Assembly: GCA_027081505.1 (NCBI GenBank)
Contig: JALWKK010000077.1
Location: forward strand, 1 to 42,212
Reading direction: 5' to 3'
DNA from: Flavobacteriaceae bacterium
GTDB lineage: Bacteria; Bacteroidota; Bacteroidia; Flavobacteriales; Flavobacteriaceae
Length of the DNA: 42,212 nt
The notes beneath the pieces are model-generated. The model made no database searches, was not told where the DNA came from, and saw only the letters and a list, made by a program, of their open reading frames with translations. Position numbers and translations under genes: made by a program. Positions 25,514 to 34,049 of the stretch are shown here, piece after piece. The stretch's first letter is position 1, and the number at the start of each line of letters is the position of its first letter.

Positions 25514-25885
25514 ATGCCAAAAAAAGAAAACGAGACAGACCAACTTATATCACAAATTATAAAAGGAATGGAAGAGGTGAAAGGTCAAGAGATTGAAATG
25601 CTTGATCTTAGGGATATTGAAAATACTGTTTGCGATTATTTTATTATCTGTACCGGAGGTTCTAACACACAGGTTAACGCCATCGTTAATTCTGTACAGA
25701 AAACCGTAAGCAAAGCCATTCAAGAAAAACCTTGGCACATAGAAGGGGCAAACAATGCCGAATGGGTTTTAATGGATTATGTACATGTGGTCGTTCATGT
25801 TTTTCAAAAACATATTAGAGAATTTTATAACATTGAAGGTCTTTGGGGAGATGCAAAGATTGTTAAAATAGAAACAACTTATTAA
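25514..25885 (+). CDS. rsfS: Ribosome silencing factor
   Basis: Binds L14 on the 50S subunit and blocks subunit joining when nutrients are short. The 123-residue protein shows the family core IEMLDLRDIENTVCDYFIIC, then NAIVNSVQKTV and EWVLMDYVHVVVHVF. Length is normal. It is the first gene of a plus-strand run and is followed by ftsH after 11 bases. Confidence 0.94.
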   Translation: MPKKENETDQLISQIIKGMEEVKGQEIEMLDLRDIENTVCDYFIICTGGSNTQVNAIVNSVQKTVSKAIQEKPWHIEGANNAEWVLMDYVHVVVHVFQKHIREFYNIEGLWGDAKIVKIETTY

Positions 25886-25896
25886 AAAAAGCCCGT

Positions 25897-27864
25897 ATGG
25901 CAGAACAAAATAAAAAACCTGAGATTAACAAACCAAAGTTTAGCGCTTACTGGATCTATGCATTGGTTATTTTAATATTTTTTGGTATTCAGCTTTTTGG
26001 CGGAGGCAGTTGGAATCAACCTGCCAAAACAACACAATCTGAATTTGAAAACTATTTGAAAAACGGAGATGTTGAAAAAGTTGAAGTCATCAACAAAAAA
26101 ATAGCAAAAGTATATCTTACTAAAGATGCTAGAAGTAAAGAAATTCATACCAAAAACAAACCCAAAAACTTTATGGTTTCCGGACCTAACGATCCTGCTT
26201 ATGAGTTTGAATTTGGTGATTTGCAGAATTTTGAAAACAATTTTAATGCAATAAAAAAAGAGCATAATCTTAAAACAAATATCGTTTGGAAAACAGACTC
26301 AAATATTTGGAGTGATTTACTTATTTCACTACTCCCTTTTATTATACTTATTGGTGTCTGGATTTTTATCATGCGAAGAATGTCCGGAGGTGTCGGAGGT
26401 GGTCCGGGCGGTCAACTTTTTAATATAGGAAAATCTAAAGCCAAACTCTTTGACCAAAACACCAAAGTAAAAACCACTTTTAAAGACGTTGCCGGTCTTG
26501 AAGGAGCTAAAGAAGAGGTTCAAGAAATTGTAGATTTTTTGAAAAACCCCGATAAATACACTGCACTAGGCGGGAAAATTCCAAAAGGCGCTTTGCTTAT
26601 AGGTCCTCCCGGAACCGGAAAAACGCTATTGGCAAAAGCCGTAGCAGGTGAAGCTAAAGTGCCGTTTTTTTCTTTATCAGGTTCAGATTTTGTAGAAATG
26701 TTTGTGGGTGTAGGTGCGTCTCGAGTTAGAGATCTGTTTAAACAAGCAAAAGAAAAATCTCCTTCAATTATCTTTATTGATGAAATTGATGCCATAGGTA
26801 GAGCCAGAGGCAAAAATAATTTTTCGGGTTCTAATGACGAGCGAGAAAATACCCTTAACCAGCTCCTTACCGAAATGGATGGCTTCGGAACCAATACCAA
26901 CGTGATCGTCTTAGCGGCTACCAACCGTGCCGATGTGTTGGATAAAGCACTTATGCGTGCCGGACGTTTTGACAGGCAAATATTTGTAGATTTACCCGAT
27001 GTTCGCGAACGTAAAGAAATATTTGACGTTCATATAAAGCCCCTAAAAATAGATAAGTCTGTTGACACCGAATTTTTCGCAAAACAAACTCCCGGTTTTT
27101 CCGGAGCCGACATTGCAAATGTTTGTAACGAAGCCGCTTTAATTGCAGCCAGAAATGGTAAAAAAATGGTAGACAAACAAGATTTTTTAGATGCTGTAGA
27201 TAGAATTGTAGGAGGTCTTGAAAAGAAAAATAAAATTGTAACTCCCGAAGAAAAAAGAGCCGTTGCCTTTCACGAAGCCGGTCATGCAACCGTGAGTTGG
27301 ATGCTTGAACACGCTGCTCCACTTGTAAAGGTAACCATTGTTCCTCGCGGACAATCGCTAGGAGCTGCTTGGTATTTGCCGGAAGAACGACTCATTGTTA
27401 GACCCGAGCAAATGCTGGACGAAATGTGTGCCACTATGGGAGGACGAGCAGCCGAAAAAGTAATTTTTAACCAAATATCCACAGGCGCATTAAGCGACCT
27501 CGAAAAAGTTACCAAACAAGCCCGTGCTATGGTTACCGTTTACGGATTGAATGAAAGATTAGGAAATATTACTTATTACGACTCCTCGGGACAAAACGAG
27601 TACGGATTTACCAAACCCTATAGCGAGAAAACAGCCGAACTTATTGACAACGAAATATCTAAAATAGTTGAAGAACAATACCTTAGAGCCATCTCTATTC
27701 TTGAAAAACACAAAGAGGAGCTTAAGCAGTTAGCAAATGTGTTACTTGAAAAAGAAGTTATCTTTAAAGATGATTTAATAAAGATTTTTGGAGAAAGACC
27801 TTTTCAAAAGGATATCGAAGAACGAAAAAATAAAACACGGGAAGGCACATTAGAAGAAGAATAA
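25897..27864 (+). CDS. ftsH: ATP-dependent zinc metalloprotease FtsH
   Basis: Membrane-anchored AAA+ protease that removes damaged or unassembled membrane proteins. The 655-residue protein has two membrane segments (about residues 17-34 and 143-163) enclosing a periplasmic domain. The AAA module carries the Walker A GPPGTGKT (about 232-239), Walker B IIFIDEIDAIG and the SRH region RADVLDKALMRAGRFDRQ. The zinc motif HEAGH is at about residues 458-462. The C-terminus is charged (EERKNKTREGTLEEE). A GGVGGGPGGQ stretch follows the second membrane helix, as in other Bacteroidota FtsH. Confidence 0.97.
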   Translation: MAEQNKKPEINKPKFSAYWIYALVILIFFGIQLFGGGSWNQPAKTTQSEFENYLKNGDVEKVEVINKKIAKVYLTKDARSKEIHTKNKPKNFMVSGPNDPAYEFEFGDLQNFENNFNAIKKEHNLKTNIVWKTDSNIWSDLLISLLPFIILIGVWIFIMRRMSGGVGGGPGGQLFNIGKSKAKLFDQNTKVKTTFKDVAGLEGAKEEVQEIVDFLKNPDKYTALGGKIPKGALLIGPPGTGKTLLAKAVAGEAKVPFFSLSGSDFVEMFVGVGASRVRDLFKQAKEKSPSIIFIDEIDAIGRARGKNNFSGSNDERENTLNQLLTEMDGFGTNTNVIVLAATNRADVLDKALMRAGRFDRQIFVDLPDVRERKEIFDVHIKPLKIDKSVDTEFFAKQTPGFSGADIANVCNEAALIAARNGKKMVDKQDFLDAVDRIVGGLEKKNKIVTPEEKRAVAFHEAGHATVSWMLEHAAPLVKVTIVPRGQSLGAAWYLPEERLIVRPEQMLDEMCATMGGRAAEKVIFNQISTGALSDLEKVTKQARAMVTVYGLNERLGNITYYDSSGQNEYGFTKPYSEKTAELIDNEISKIVEEQYLRAISILEKHKEELKQLANVLLEKEVIFKDDLIKIFGERPFQKDIEERKNKTREGTLEEE

Positions 27865-27935
27865 ATTATATTTCTTTTTTCGATTAAAAACAAAAAGTTC
27901 TTCTAAACTATACAGGCAGTATTGATTAGATTTTA

Positions 27936-27943
27936 TATATTTG
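27936..27943 (+). promoter_or_regulatory. Possible -7 element before the LUD gene
   Basis: TATATTTG matches TAnnTTTG in the 115-bp gap between ftsH and the LUD gene, 36 bases before the ATG. No -33 box is visible. It may let the LUD-cdsA-psd genes be transcribed separately from ftsH. Confidence 0.35.
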
Positions 27944-27979
27944 GGATATTTTTTAGTTTTTCCTTAAAACTCCCCACTA

Positions 27980-28585
27980 ATGAGTCTATTTAAAAGACTT
28001 TTTAAATTTAAAAAAACTTCAGAAAAAGAAGCAAATCTTTCTGAAAGAGGAAAATATCTGCCCCAGGAAAAACTTCCAATTGACGAGAAATTTACGTATA
28101 ACTTTAATAAAAACGGTGGAAAATTTCTATACTGCGTATCTACTGAAGAAGTCATGCAAGCGTTTGATAATATTCTTTTAGAAAACGATTGGTACGAGAA
28201 AGATGTTTTTTGCATAAACAAACAACTTACAAAAAAATTTGACGGCTTTAATCTAAACTTTACCAAAAAAACCAATGCCACCGTTTTTCTATCTACTTGT
28301 GAAGCGCTTGTAGCAAACAACGGCTCGGTATTACTATCCTCCAATCAAAAAAAAGAAAAAAAACTACGCGAATTACCTAAAAATTTTATTATTTACGCTA
28401 CTACCAGTCAACTAATAGAAAACATTAGCGAAGGATTACGAAACATAAAAAATAAAAGTAACAACAAAATACCCAGTAATATTACCACAATTCAAGACTT
28501 TGAATCTTCAAAAAAAGAAAAGGATTTTATGAGCTACGGAAGTACGACAAAAAACTTATATTTGCTACTTCTGGAAGACTTGTAA
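27980..28585 (+). CDS. LUD-domain (LutC/YkgG-like) protein
   Basis: A 201-residue soluble protein. The N-terminus is basic (SLFKRLFKFKKTSEKEANL). The middle has strands and helices like KTNATVFLSTCEALVANNGSVL (about 93-114) and FIIYATTSQLIENISEGL, which resemble the LUD domain of LutC and YkgG, components of lactate oxidation. No lutA or lutB lies nearby. Instead it sits one base before cdsA, between ftsH and phospholipid genes. I think this gene order recurs in flavobacteria. Lactate use is therefore doubtful, and its role is unknown. Confidence 0.7.
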   Translation: MSLFKRLFKFKKTSEKEANLSERGKYLPQEKLPIDEKFTYNFNKNGGKFLYCVSTEEVMQAFDNILLENDWYEKDVFCINKQLTKKFDGFNLNFTKKTNATVFLSTCEALVANNGSVLLSSNQKKEKKLRELPKNFIIYATTSQLIENISEGLRNIKNKSNNKIPSNITTIQDFESSKKEKDFMSYGSTTKNLYLLLLEDL

Positions 28586-28586
28586 C

Positions 28587-29411
28587 ATGAATGACCTCAT
28601 TACTAGAGCACTGTCGGGACTACTTTATTCTCTTATCATTATTATAACTCTCTTTACCCCTAAAGAATGGTTTTTTGGTGTATTTTTTATCTTAGGATGC
28701 TTAACAATCTTTGAGTTTTTAAAATTATTAAAAATTAAAAGCTTTCTTCCTTACATCTTACTGGCAGGTTTGTTTATTTTTTTTAATTATTTTTCAATAA
28801 AACCATTTGGACTTACACTGTTTCTACTGCCATCACTTGTCATTAACTTAGTTTTGGTATTTGATTTATTTTCGGCTAAAAACTTTTTTTTAAACAAAGA
28901 CTCCCAAAAGAAAAGATTAAAAAGAAGGTATGCTTGTATTATTTTTTATCTAATTAGTGGTTTTGTTTTTCTAACCCAAATTGCTTTTGTTACTGCCGCT
29001 TATACACCTCAAATTTTAATAGGAATTTTTATATTAGTATGGGCAAACGACACTTTTGCTTATCTTTTGGGTAAGAATTTCGGAAAAAACAAACTTATGC
29101 CCGGCATCTCACCAAAAAAAACCATTGAAGGACTTATTGGCGGAATTATAGGGGCAATTGTTACAGGAGTTAATAAATTTACTTTTATTAAAATATATCC
29201 GGTTTCAATCTGGATAGTTCTATCCGTCATTGTTTCAGTTTTCGGAACCATAGGAGATTTAGTACAATCTAAATTTAAACGCCAAGCCGGAGTAAAAGAT
29301 AGCGGTACCATTATGCCCGGTCACGGAGGTTTATACGACCGGTTAGACAGCATCCTATTTGCAAGCCCTTTTATTTATCTATTTTTAGAAATCATACATT
29401 ATGTTTCATAA
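28587..29411 (+). CDS. cdsA: Phosphatidate cytidylyltransferase
   Basis: Inner-membrane enzyme making CDP-diacylglycerol from phosphatidic acid and CTP. The 274-residue protein has about seven hydrophobic segments and ends with the CDS signature at residues 228-255: SKFKRQAGVKDSGTIMPGHG followed by GLYDRLDS, with the metal-binding Asp residues. It starts one base after the LUD gene stop and overlaps psd by 11 bases, so the three are co-translated. Confidence 0.95.
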   Translation: MNDLITRALSGLLYSLIIIITLFTPKEWFFGVFFILGCLTIFEFLKLLKIKSFLPYILLAGLFIFFNYFSIKPFGLTLFLLPSLVINLVLVFDLFSAKNFFLNKDSQKKRLKRRYACIIFYLISGFVFLTQIAFVTAAYTPQILIGIFILVWANDTFAYLLGKNFGKNKLMPGISPKKTIEGLIGGIIGAIVTGVNKFTFIKIYPVSIWIVLSVIVSVFGTIGDLVQSKFKRQAGVKDSGTIMPGHGGLYDRLDSILFASPFIYLFLEIIHYVS

Positions 29412-30051
29412 AGAAGGACATACTATTATTTTAACTTCATTTTTAATCACCGTCGGACTAACAATTTTGGTGCAATTATTCATTGAAAACGAAACAATTA
29501 AACGCTTGCTATTTGTTATTTTTCTTATTTTATTAGTACTTATTCTTCAGTTTTTCAGAAATCCAAAAAGAACATTCACAAAAGACAGCAATAGTATAGT
29601 CTCTCCGGTTGATGGAAAAGTTGTGGTAATTGAAGAAGTTTTTGAAAATGAATATTTTCAAGACAAACGATTGCAAGTTTCGGTTTTTATGTCGCCTTTA
29701 AATGTTCACGTTACCCGATATCCCGTAAGTGGAACTATAAAATACAGTAAATATCATCCCGGGAAATACTTGGTTGCTTGGCACCCGAAAGCATCTGAGG
29801 AAAACGAACGAACAACCGTTGTAGTACACGCAACACAATGGGGCGATATAATGTATAGACAAATTGCCGGAGCAGTAGCAAAACGCGTCGTAAATTATGC
29901 AAAAGAAGGCAATCAGGCAATACAGGCTGAAGATAGCGGTTTTATTAAATTTGGTTCAAGAGTAGATGTTTTTTTACCTTTAGATACAAAAATCACCGTA
30001 CAACTTAATCAAAAAGTTAAAGGAGGTATTACCATACTGGCAAAAAAATGA
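29401..30051 (+). CDS. psd: Phosphatidylserine decarboxylase, short type
   Basis: Converts phosphatidylserine to phosphatidylethanolamine at the inner membrane. This is the short proenzyme type, 216 residues, with hydrophobic helices at about 8-48 and the motif SPVDGKVVVIEEV near 66-78. The self-cleavage site that creates the pyruvoyl group is FIKFGSR, between Gly185 and Ser186. VHVTRYPVSG near 101 is the family's second conserved segment. It overlaps cdsA at its start and the acyl-CoA-binding gene at its end. Phosphatidylserine synthase is not in the window. Confidence 0.95.
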   Translation: MFHKEGHTIILTSFLITVGLTILVQLFIENETIKRLLFVIFLILLVLILQFFRNPKRTFTKDSNSIVSPVDGKVVVIEEVFENEYFQDKRLQVSVFMSPLNVHVTRYPVSGTIKYSKYHPGKYLVAWHPKASEENERTTVVVHATQWGDIMYRQIAGAVAKRVVNYAKEGNQAIQAEDSGFIKFGSRVDVFLPLDTKITVQLNQKVKGGITILAKK

Positions 30052-30314
30052 CACCCGAAGAATTAGATATTGCGTTTAAAGAAGCAGTGGAAAGTATCAA
30101 CAAACACACACAACCCTTTCCTGCAGATTTTTTATTGCGATTGTATTCGTATTTTAAAATTGCAACACAAAACCAAGATCCACCCGGTAGCAGCAACCCT
30201 TTAATTAATGCGTTTAAAGCCAATGCTATTTTTCAAAATAGAGATTTAAGTATTGAAGATGCTAAAAAAAAATATATAGAAGAAGTAAATCGTTACTTTT
30301 TATATAGAAAATAA
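30048..30314 (+). CDS. Acyl-CoA-binding protein
   Basis: An 88-residue four-helix acyl-CoA carrier (ACBP family). Helix 1 is DIAFKEAVESINKHTQPFPA; LLRLYSYFKIATQ follows (compare LYxxYKQAT), then INAFKANAIFQNRDLSIEDA and KKKYIEEVNRYF. The usual KWxAW tryptophans are replaced by Phe, as in bacterial members. It overlaps psd by an ATGA junction. The context suggests it delivers or buffers acyl-CoA for phospholipid synthesis, which is unusual in bacteria that use acyl-ACP. That role is an inference. Confidence 0.88.
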   Translation: MTPEELDIAFKEAVESINKHTQPFPADFLLRLYSYFKIATQNQDPPGSSNPLINAFKANAIFQNRDLSIEDAKKKYIEEVNRYFLYRK

Positions 30315-30316
30315 AT

Positions 30317-30910
30317 ATAAAATTAAACATTGCTATTTTACTTTTTAATCAAGTTGAAGTACCGGATTTTGCAGGTCAGTAGTTTAATGTATTTTCTGTA
30401 GCTTCCGAAACTCACAACCACCAACCTTTTAATGTCTTTACCGTTTCAAAAGAAAACAAAATTTTAAAAACAGTAAACAATCTTCAAGTTATTGCAAACC
30501 ATACCTTTAAAAACCATCCTAAAATAGACATTCTTATTATACCCGGAGGCGAAGGAACAAAAAATTTACTTTTAGATACCTCGTTATTAAAATGGATTAA
30601 AACCCAACACCAAACTGCACAAATTACAATGAGTATTTGCTCTGGAGCGATTCTTTTAGCCAAACTCGGACTTTTAAAAAACAAACCTTATTGTACCCAT
30701 CATCAAGTTTATCCTTTAGTTGAAAAAATAGATAAAACGGCTATCGCTAAAAAGAACAAACGTTTTGTTCAAATAGATTCTATTTATACCTCCGGATGAA
30801 TTTCTGCCGGTATTGATTTATCTTTTCATATTTTAAAAAAAACTTACATCACAAAAATTACCCAAACCACCGCAACGTATATGGAGTATAATATCCAAAA
30901 TTTCAGTTAA
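30317..30910 (+). pseudogene. DJ-1/PfpI-family protein, inactivated by point mutations
   Basis: One frame encodes a complete protein from IKLNIAILLFNQVEVPDFAG to TATYMEYNIQNFS, with IDILIIPGGEG and the nucleophile elbow MSICSGAILL intact. It has three lesions. The start codon is ATA (30317) where homologues have ATG, and in-frame stops occur at TAG (30380-30382) and TGA (30797-30799, in SG-stop-ISAGID). No frameshift is present. Decay is therefore recent, or the gene is read in an unusual way. It resembles DJ-1/PfpI amidotransferase-like proteins of the GlxA N-terminal type. It begins two bases after the acyl-CoA-binding gene. Confidence 0.88.
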
Positions 30911-30981
30911 AAAATTACTGTTTTTTTACTCATACCAACTTGCTTTAGTATCTTCGCTGTAAATTTTAAAAAACTTAGTAC

Positions 30982-32718
30982 TTGAACTATTCGATATACT
31001 TCTTATTGTTATTTATAAGTTTTCCTTATTTTTTGGAGGCACAAATAAACGTATTGCATAGAGAAAAGAAAACACAAGTAAGTATTCAATCAGGATATCT
31101 TGAAAAAAAACCCGAATTTCCCGATGCCATAATCTATACAAAAGACCAAGCCGGGCAAGTTTATATAGTTCACGAAGGAGTAGAAATGTGGTGCGATCAA
31201 GCCTATGTTTATACCAAAGATAATTTTGTAAATGCCTACGGAAATGTACGTCTTCAACAAGGCGATACCATCACTATGCGAAGCACTTATGCCGAATATA
31301 ATGGCAACACTCAGTTTGCATTTGCCAGTGGAAATGTTGTCTTTACCAATCCGGATACTTCGTTAAAAACAGACACGCTTTACTTTGACAGGATAAAACA
31401 ACAAGCCTATTATCGTAGCGGCGGAACAGTACAAGATACTGCCAGTACACTTACCAGTAAAATAGGAAGATATTTTGCAAAAAGTAAAAAATATCAATTT
31501 TTATCTAATGTAGTTATAACCAATCCTAAATACACCGTTAACTCACAACAATTAGACTTTTATTCAGAAACCGGAGGTGCTTACTTGTACGGCAAATCTA
31601 CAATTGTAAGTGATGCCAGTACCATATTTTGTGAAAGAGGTTTTTATAACACCAGAAACAACACCGGTTATTTTGTAAAAAATTCGAGAATTGAATACAG
31701 CAACCGAATGCTTTACGGCGATAGTATTTACTTTAACCGGACAGAAAAATTTGCATCGGCAACAAACAATATTAAAGTAATAGACACGCTAAACAAAACA
31801 ATTATAAAAGGGCATTATGCCGAAGTGTTTAGGGCAAAAGATTCGGTTTTTATTACCAAAAGAGCCGTAGCTATCTCTATAAAAGACGGCGACTCTATAT
31901 ATGTACACGCAGATACGCTTCAGGTAACCGGAAAACCTAAAAAACGAATCATTAAAGGATTTTACAAAGCCCGAATGTTTAAAAAAGGACTTCCGGGAGA
32001 AGAACCCACTAGCGGAAAATGTGATTCTATTTATGTAAATCAAAATCTAGGCATTACAAAGCTACTAAGAAACCCTGTACTTTGGAGTGGTCAAAATCAA
32101 ATAACAGGAGATACCATCCATATTCTTTCTAATAAAAAAACCGAAAAGCTAGATACACTCAAGGTTTTTAAAAATGCTTTTTTAGTTCAGAAAGACAGTG
32201 CCGGTTACAACCAAGTAAAGGGTGAAAGACTTATTGGATTGTTTACCAACAACCAGCTAGATACCGTAAACATTATTAAAAACACGCAGGTATTATTTTA
32301 CACAAGAAACGATAAAGATGAATTAATAGGGATAAATAACACGGTTTGTAGTAAAATTCAGATGTATTTAAACAATCAAAAAATAACCGGAATAAAATTT
32401 TTACAAAAAGTTACCGGAACTTTAAACCCACCCTCCTTATTACCTGAAAATGTGAGACTTCTACCCGGTTTTCAATGGCGTGGAGAAGAGCGGTTGCTAA
32501 AAGTTAATGATTTATTTAAAGGAAAACCCAAGCCCAAACTAGTTAAAATAAAAGGAATACCCCTACCCGATGATGAAGGTGAATTTTTTGACGACCTATT
32601 GGACGAAAATATCACGATTCCGGAAGCTTCAAAACTAAAACCCAAAGATTTAAAAAACAATCCGGATAATAAACCTATGGTTAATCCCAACACAAAAAAA
32701 AAGAATAACAACCCCTAA
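30982..32718 (+). CDS. OstA-like (LptA/LptD-N) periplasmic protein
   Basis: Member of the OstA/LptA fold, which carries LPS across the periplasm. The 578-residue protein has a signal peptide (IYFLLLFISFPYFLEAQ). Repeated short beta-strand units follow, of the form FVNAYGNVRLQQGDTITMRS, FAFASGNVVFTNPD and KFLSNVVITNP, characteristic of the beta-jellyroll. The C-terminus is a Lys/Pro/Asn-rich tail. At 578 residues it is much longer than E. coli LptA, as usual for Bacteroidota. The start is a TTG at 30982; no ATG precedes the signal peptide and an in-frame stop lies two codons upstream. Its stop overlaps the next start (TAATG). Confidence 0.85.
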   Translation: MNYSIYFLLLFISFPYFLEAQINVLHREKKTQVSIQSGYLEKKPEFPDAIIYTKDQAGQVYIVHEGVEMWCDQAYVYTKDNFVNAYGNVRLQQGDTITMRSTYAEYNGNTQFAFASGNVVFTNPDTSLKTDTLYFDRIKQQAYYRSGGTVQDTASTLTSKIGRYFAKSKKYQFLSNVVITNPKYTVNSQQLDFYSETGGAYLYGKSTIVSDASTIFCERGFYNTRNNTGYFVKNSRIEYSNRMLYGDSIYFNRTEKFASATNNIKVIDTLNKTIIKGHYAEVFRAKDSVFITKRAVAISIKDGDSIYVHADTLQVTGKPKKRIIKGFYKARMFKKGLPGEEPTSGKCDSIYVNQNLGITKLLRNPVLWSGQNQITGDTIHILSNKKTEKLDTLKVFKNAFLVQKDSAGYNQVKGERLIGLFTNNQLDTVNIIKNTQVLFYTRNDKDELIGINNTVCSKIQMYLNNQKITGIKFLQKVTGTLNPPSLLPENVRLLPGFQWRGEERLLKVNDLFKGKPKPKLVKIKGIPLPDDEGEFFDDLLDENITIPEASKLKPKDLKNNPDNKPMVNPNTKKKNNNP

Positions 32719-33923
32719 TGAACAAGGATTTTTTTCTATATCAAGCACAAACAACTCCGCACCCGTTAAAAATAGAAGTCGCCCGTGCCTTAGGAAGTTA
32801 TATAATCGACACAAACAACAAAAAATATCTTGATTTTATAGCCGGCGTATCTGCCTGTAGTTTAGGGCATTGTCATCCAAGAGTAGTCGCTGCAATAAAA
32901 GAGCAAACCGAAAAATACTTGCACGTAATGGTGTATGGTGAATTTGTATTACAACCTGCCGTAGCGCTTTGTAAACTCCTTGCAAAAAACCTACCGGAAC
33001 CACTTACCACAACCTATTTAACCAACAGTGGCACCGAAGCTGTAGAAGGAGCCTTAAAACTTGCAAGAAGAGCAACCGGAAGGCAACAAATTCTTTACGC
33101 AAATTTTGCTTATCACGGAAATACTATGGGATCGATGAGTGTCATGGGTTTTGAAAAACGAAAAGAGGCTTTCAAACCATTACTACCAAATTGTGATGCC
33201 ATAACCTTCAACAAAGTTGATGATTTAAAAAAAATTACAACAAAAACCGCAGCGGTAGTTTTAGAAACAATACAAGGAGGTGCCGGATTTATTTTACCAA
33301 AAAACAAGTATTTAGAAAAAGTAAAACAACGCTGTACAGAGGTAGGAGCGTTACTTATTCTCGATGAGATTCAACCCGGTTTTGGACGTACCGGAAAGCT
33401 ATTTGGTTTTGAACACTATAACGTAATCCCCGATATTTTGGTCTTAGGTAAAGCAATGGGAGGCGGTATGCCCATAGGAGCTTTTACCGCTTCAAAAAAA
33501 CTAATGAGCCTATTACAAAACAATCCTAAACTGGGACACATTACAACCTTTGGAGGGCATCCGGTTATTGCCAGTGCAGCATTAGCAACCTTAAAAGAGC
33601 TAACCCAAAGCAACTTAATAACACAAACACTCGAAAAAGAAAAGCTTTTTAAAAAGTTATTGGTTCATCCTCTTATTAAAGAAATAAGAGGAAAAGGACT
33701 TATGCTGGCTCTTATTTTAGAAACACCACAAATAGCTTCAGAAGTAATACTTACTTGTAAAGAAAAAGGGTTGCTTCTTTTTTGGCTGTTATTTGAACCA
33801 AAAGCCATACGAATAACCCCGCCTTTAACTATTTCTAATAAGGAAATAAAAGAAGGGTGTACCATCTTACTCGAAGTACTAAACAACATTACCAACAAGA
33901 ACAGTCCCTTAAAAAAACAATAA
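32718..33923 (+). CDS. Class III PLP aminotransferase
   Basis: A 401-residue fold-type I aminotransferase of the acetylornithine/4-aminobutyrate group. Seen are GVSACSLGHCHPRVVAAI near residue 45, TNSGTEAVEGALKLARRAT with PLP phosphate contacts, LLILDEIQPGFGRTGKLFGFEH with the ring Asp, and the Schiff-base lysine in LVLGKAMGGGMPIGAF (Lys 245). The substrate cannot be settled; no arg genes are near. Its ATG shares a base with the stop codon of the OstA-like gene, so the two are co-translated although their functions do not obviously match. Confidence 0.9.
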   Translation: MNKDFFLYQAQTTPHPLKIEVARALGSYIIDTNNKKYLDFIAGVSACSLGHCHPRVVAAIKEQTEKYLHVMVYGEFVLQPAVALCKLLAKNLPEPLTTTYLTNSGTEAVEGALKLARRATGRQQILYANFAYHGNTMGSMSVMGFEKRKEAFKPLLPNCDAITFNKVDDLKKITTKTAAVVLETIQGGAGFILPKNKYLEKVKQRCTEVGALLILDEIQPGFGRTGKLFGFEHYNVIPDILVLGKAMGGGMPIGAFTASKKLMSLLQNNPKLGHITTFGGHPVIASAALATLKELTQSNLITQTLEKEKLFKKLLVHPLIKEIRGKGLMLALILETPQIASEVILTCKEKGLLLFWLLFEPKAIRITPPLTISNKEIKEGCTILLEVLNNITNKNSPLKKQ

Positions 33924-33929
33924 AATCAA

Positions 33930-33986
33930 AGCCTTAGCAAACATACATACCACTTGTTAATAACTTCGTTAACAACAAATAAGGCT
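33930..33986. repeat. Nested inverted repeats upstream of the TPR gene
   Basis: AGCCTTA (33930-33936) pairs with TAAGGCT (33980-33986), and inside it TTGTTAA (33954-33960) pairs with TTAACAA (33969-33975). No T-run follows, so it is not an obvious terminator. It lies in the 126-bp gap between the aminotransferase and TPR genes and could be an operator or a weak attenuator. Confidence 0.45.
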
Positions 33987-34049
33987 ACACAACTATACAT
34001 ACCGTTACATTAGTATATTTAAAATAACAAAAATAAGCAAACCCCGCGT

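Noticed and set aside
30317-30910. Recoding (selenocysteine or stop read-through) in the DJ-1/PfpI-like gene.
   Set aside because: Two different stop codons and a lost start codon occur together; neither stop aligns with a cysteine and I see no SECIS-like hairpin.
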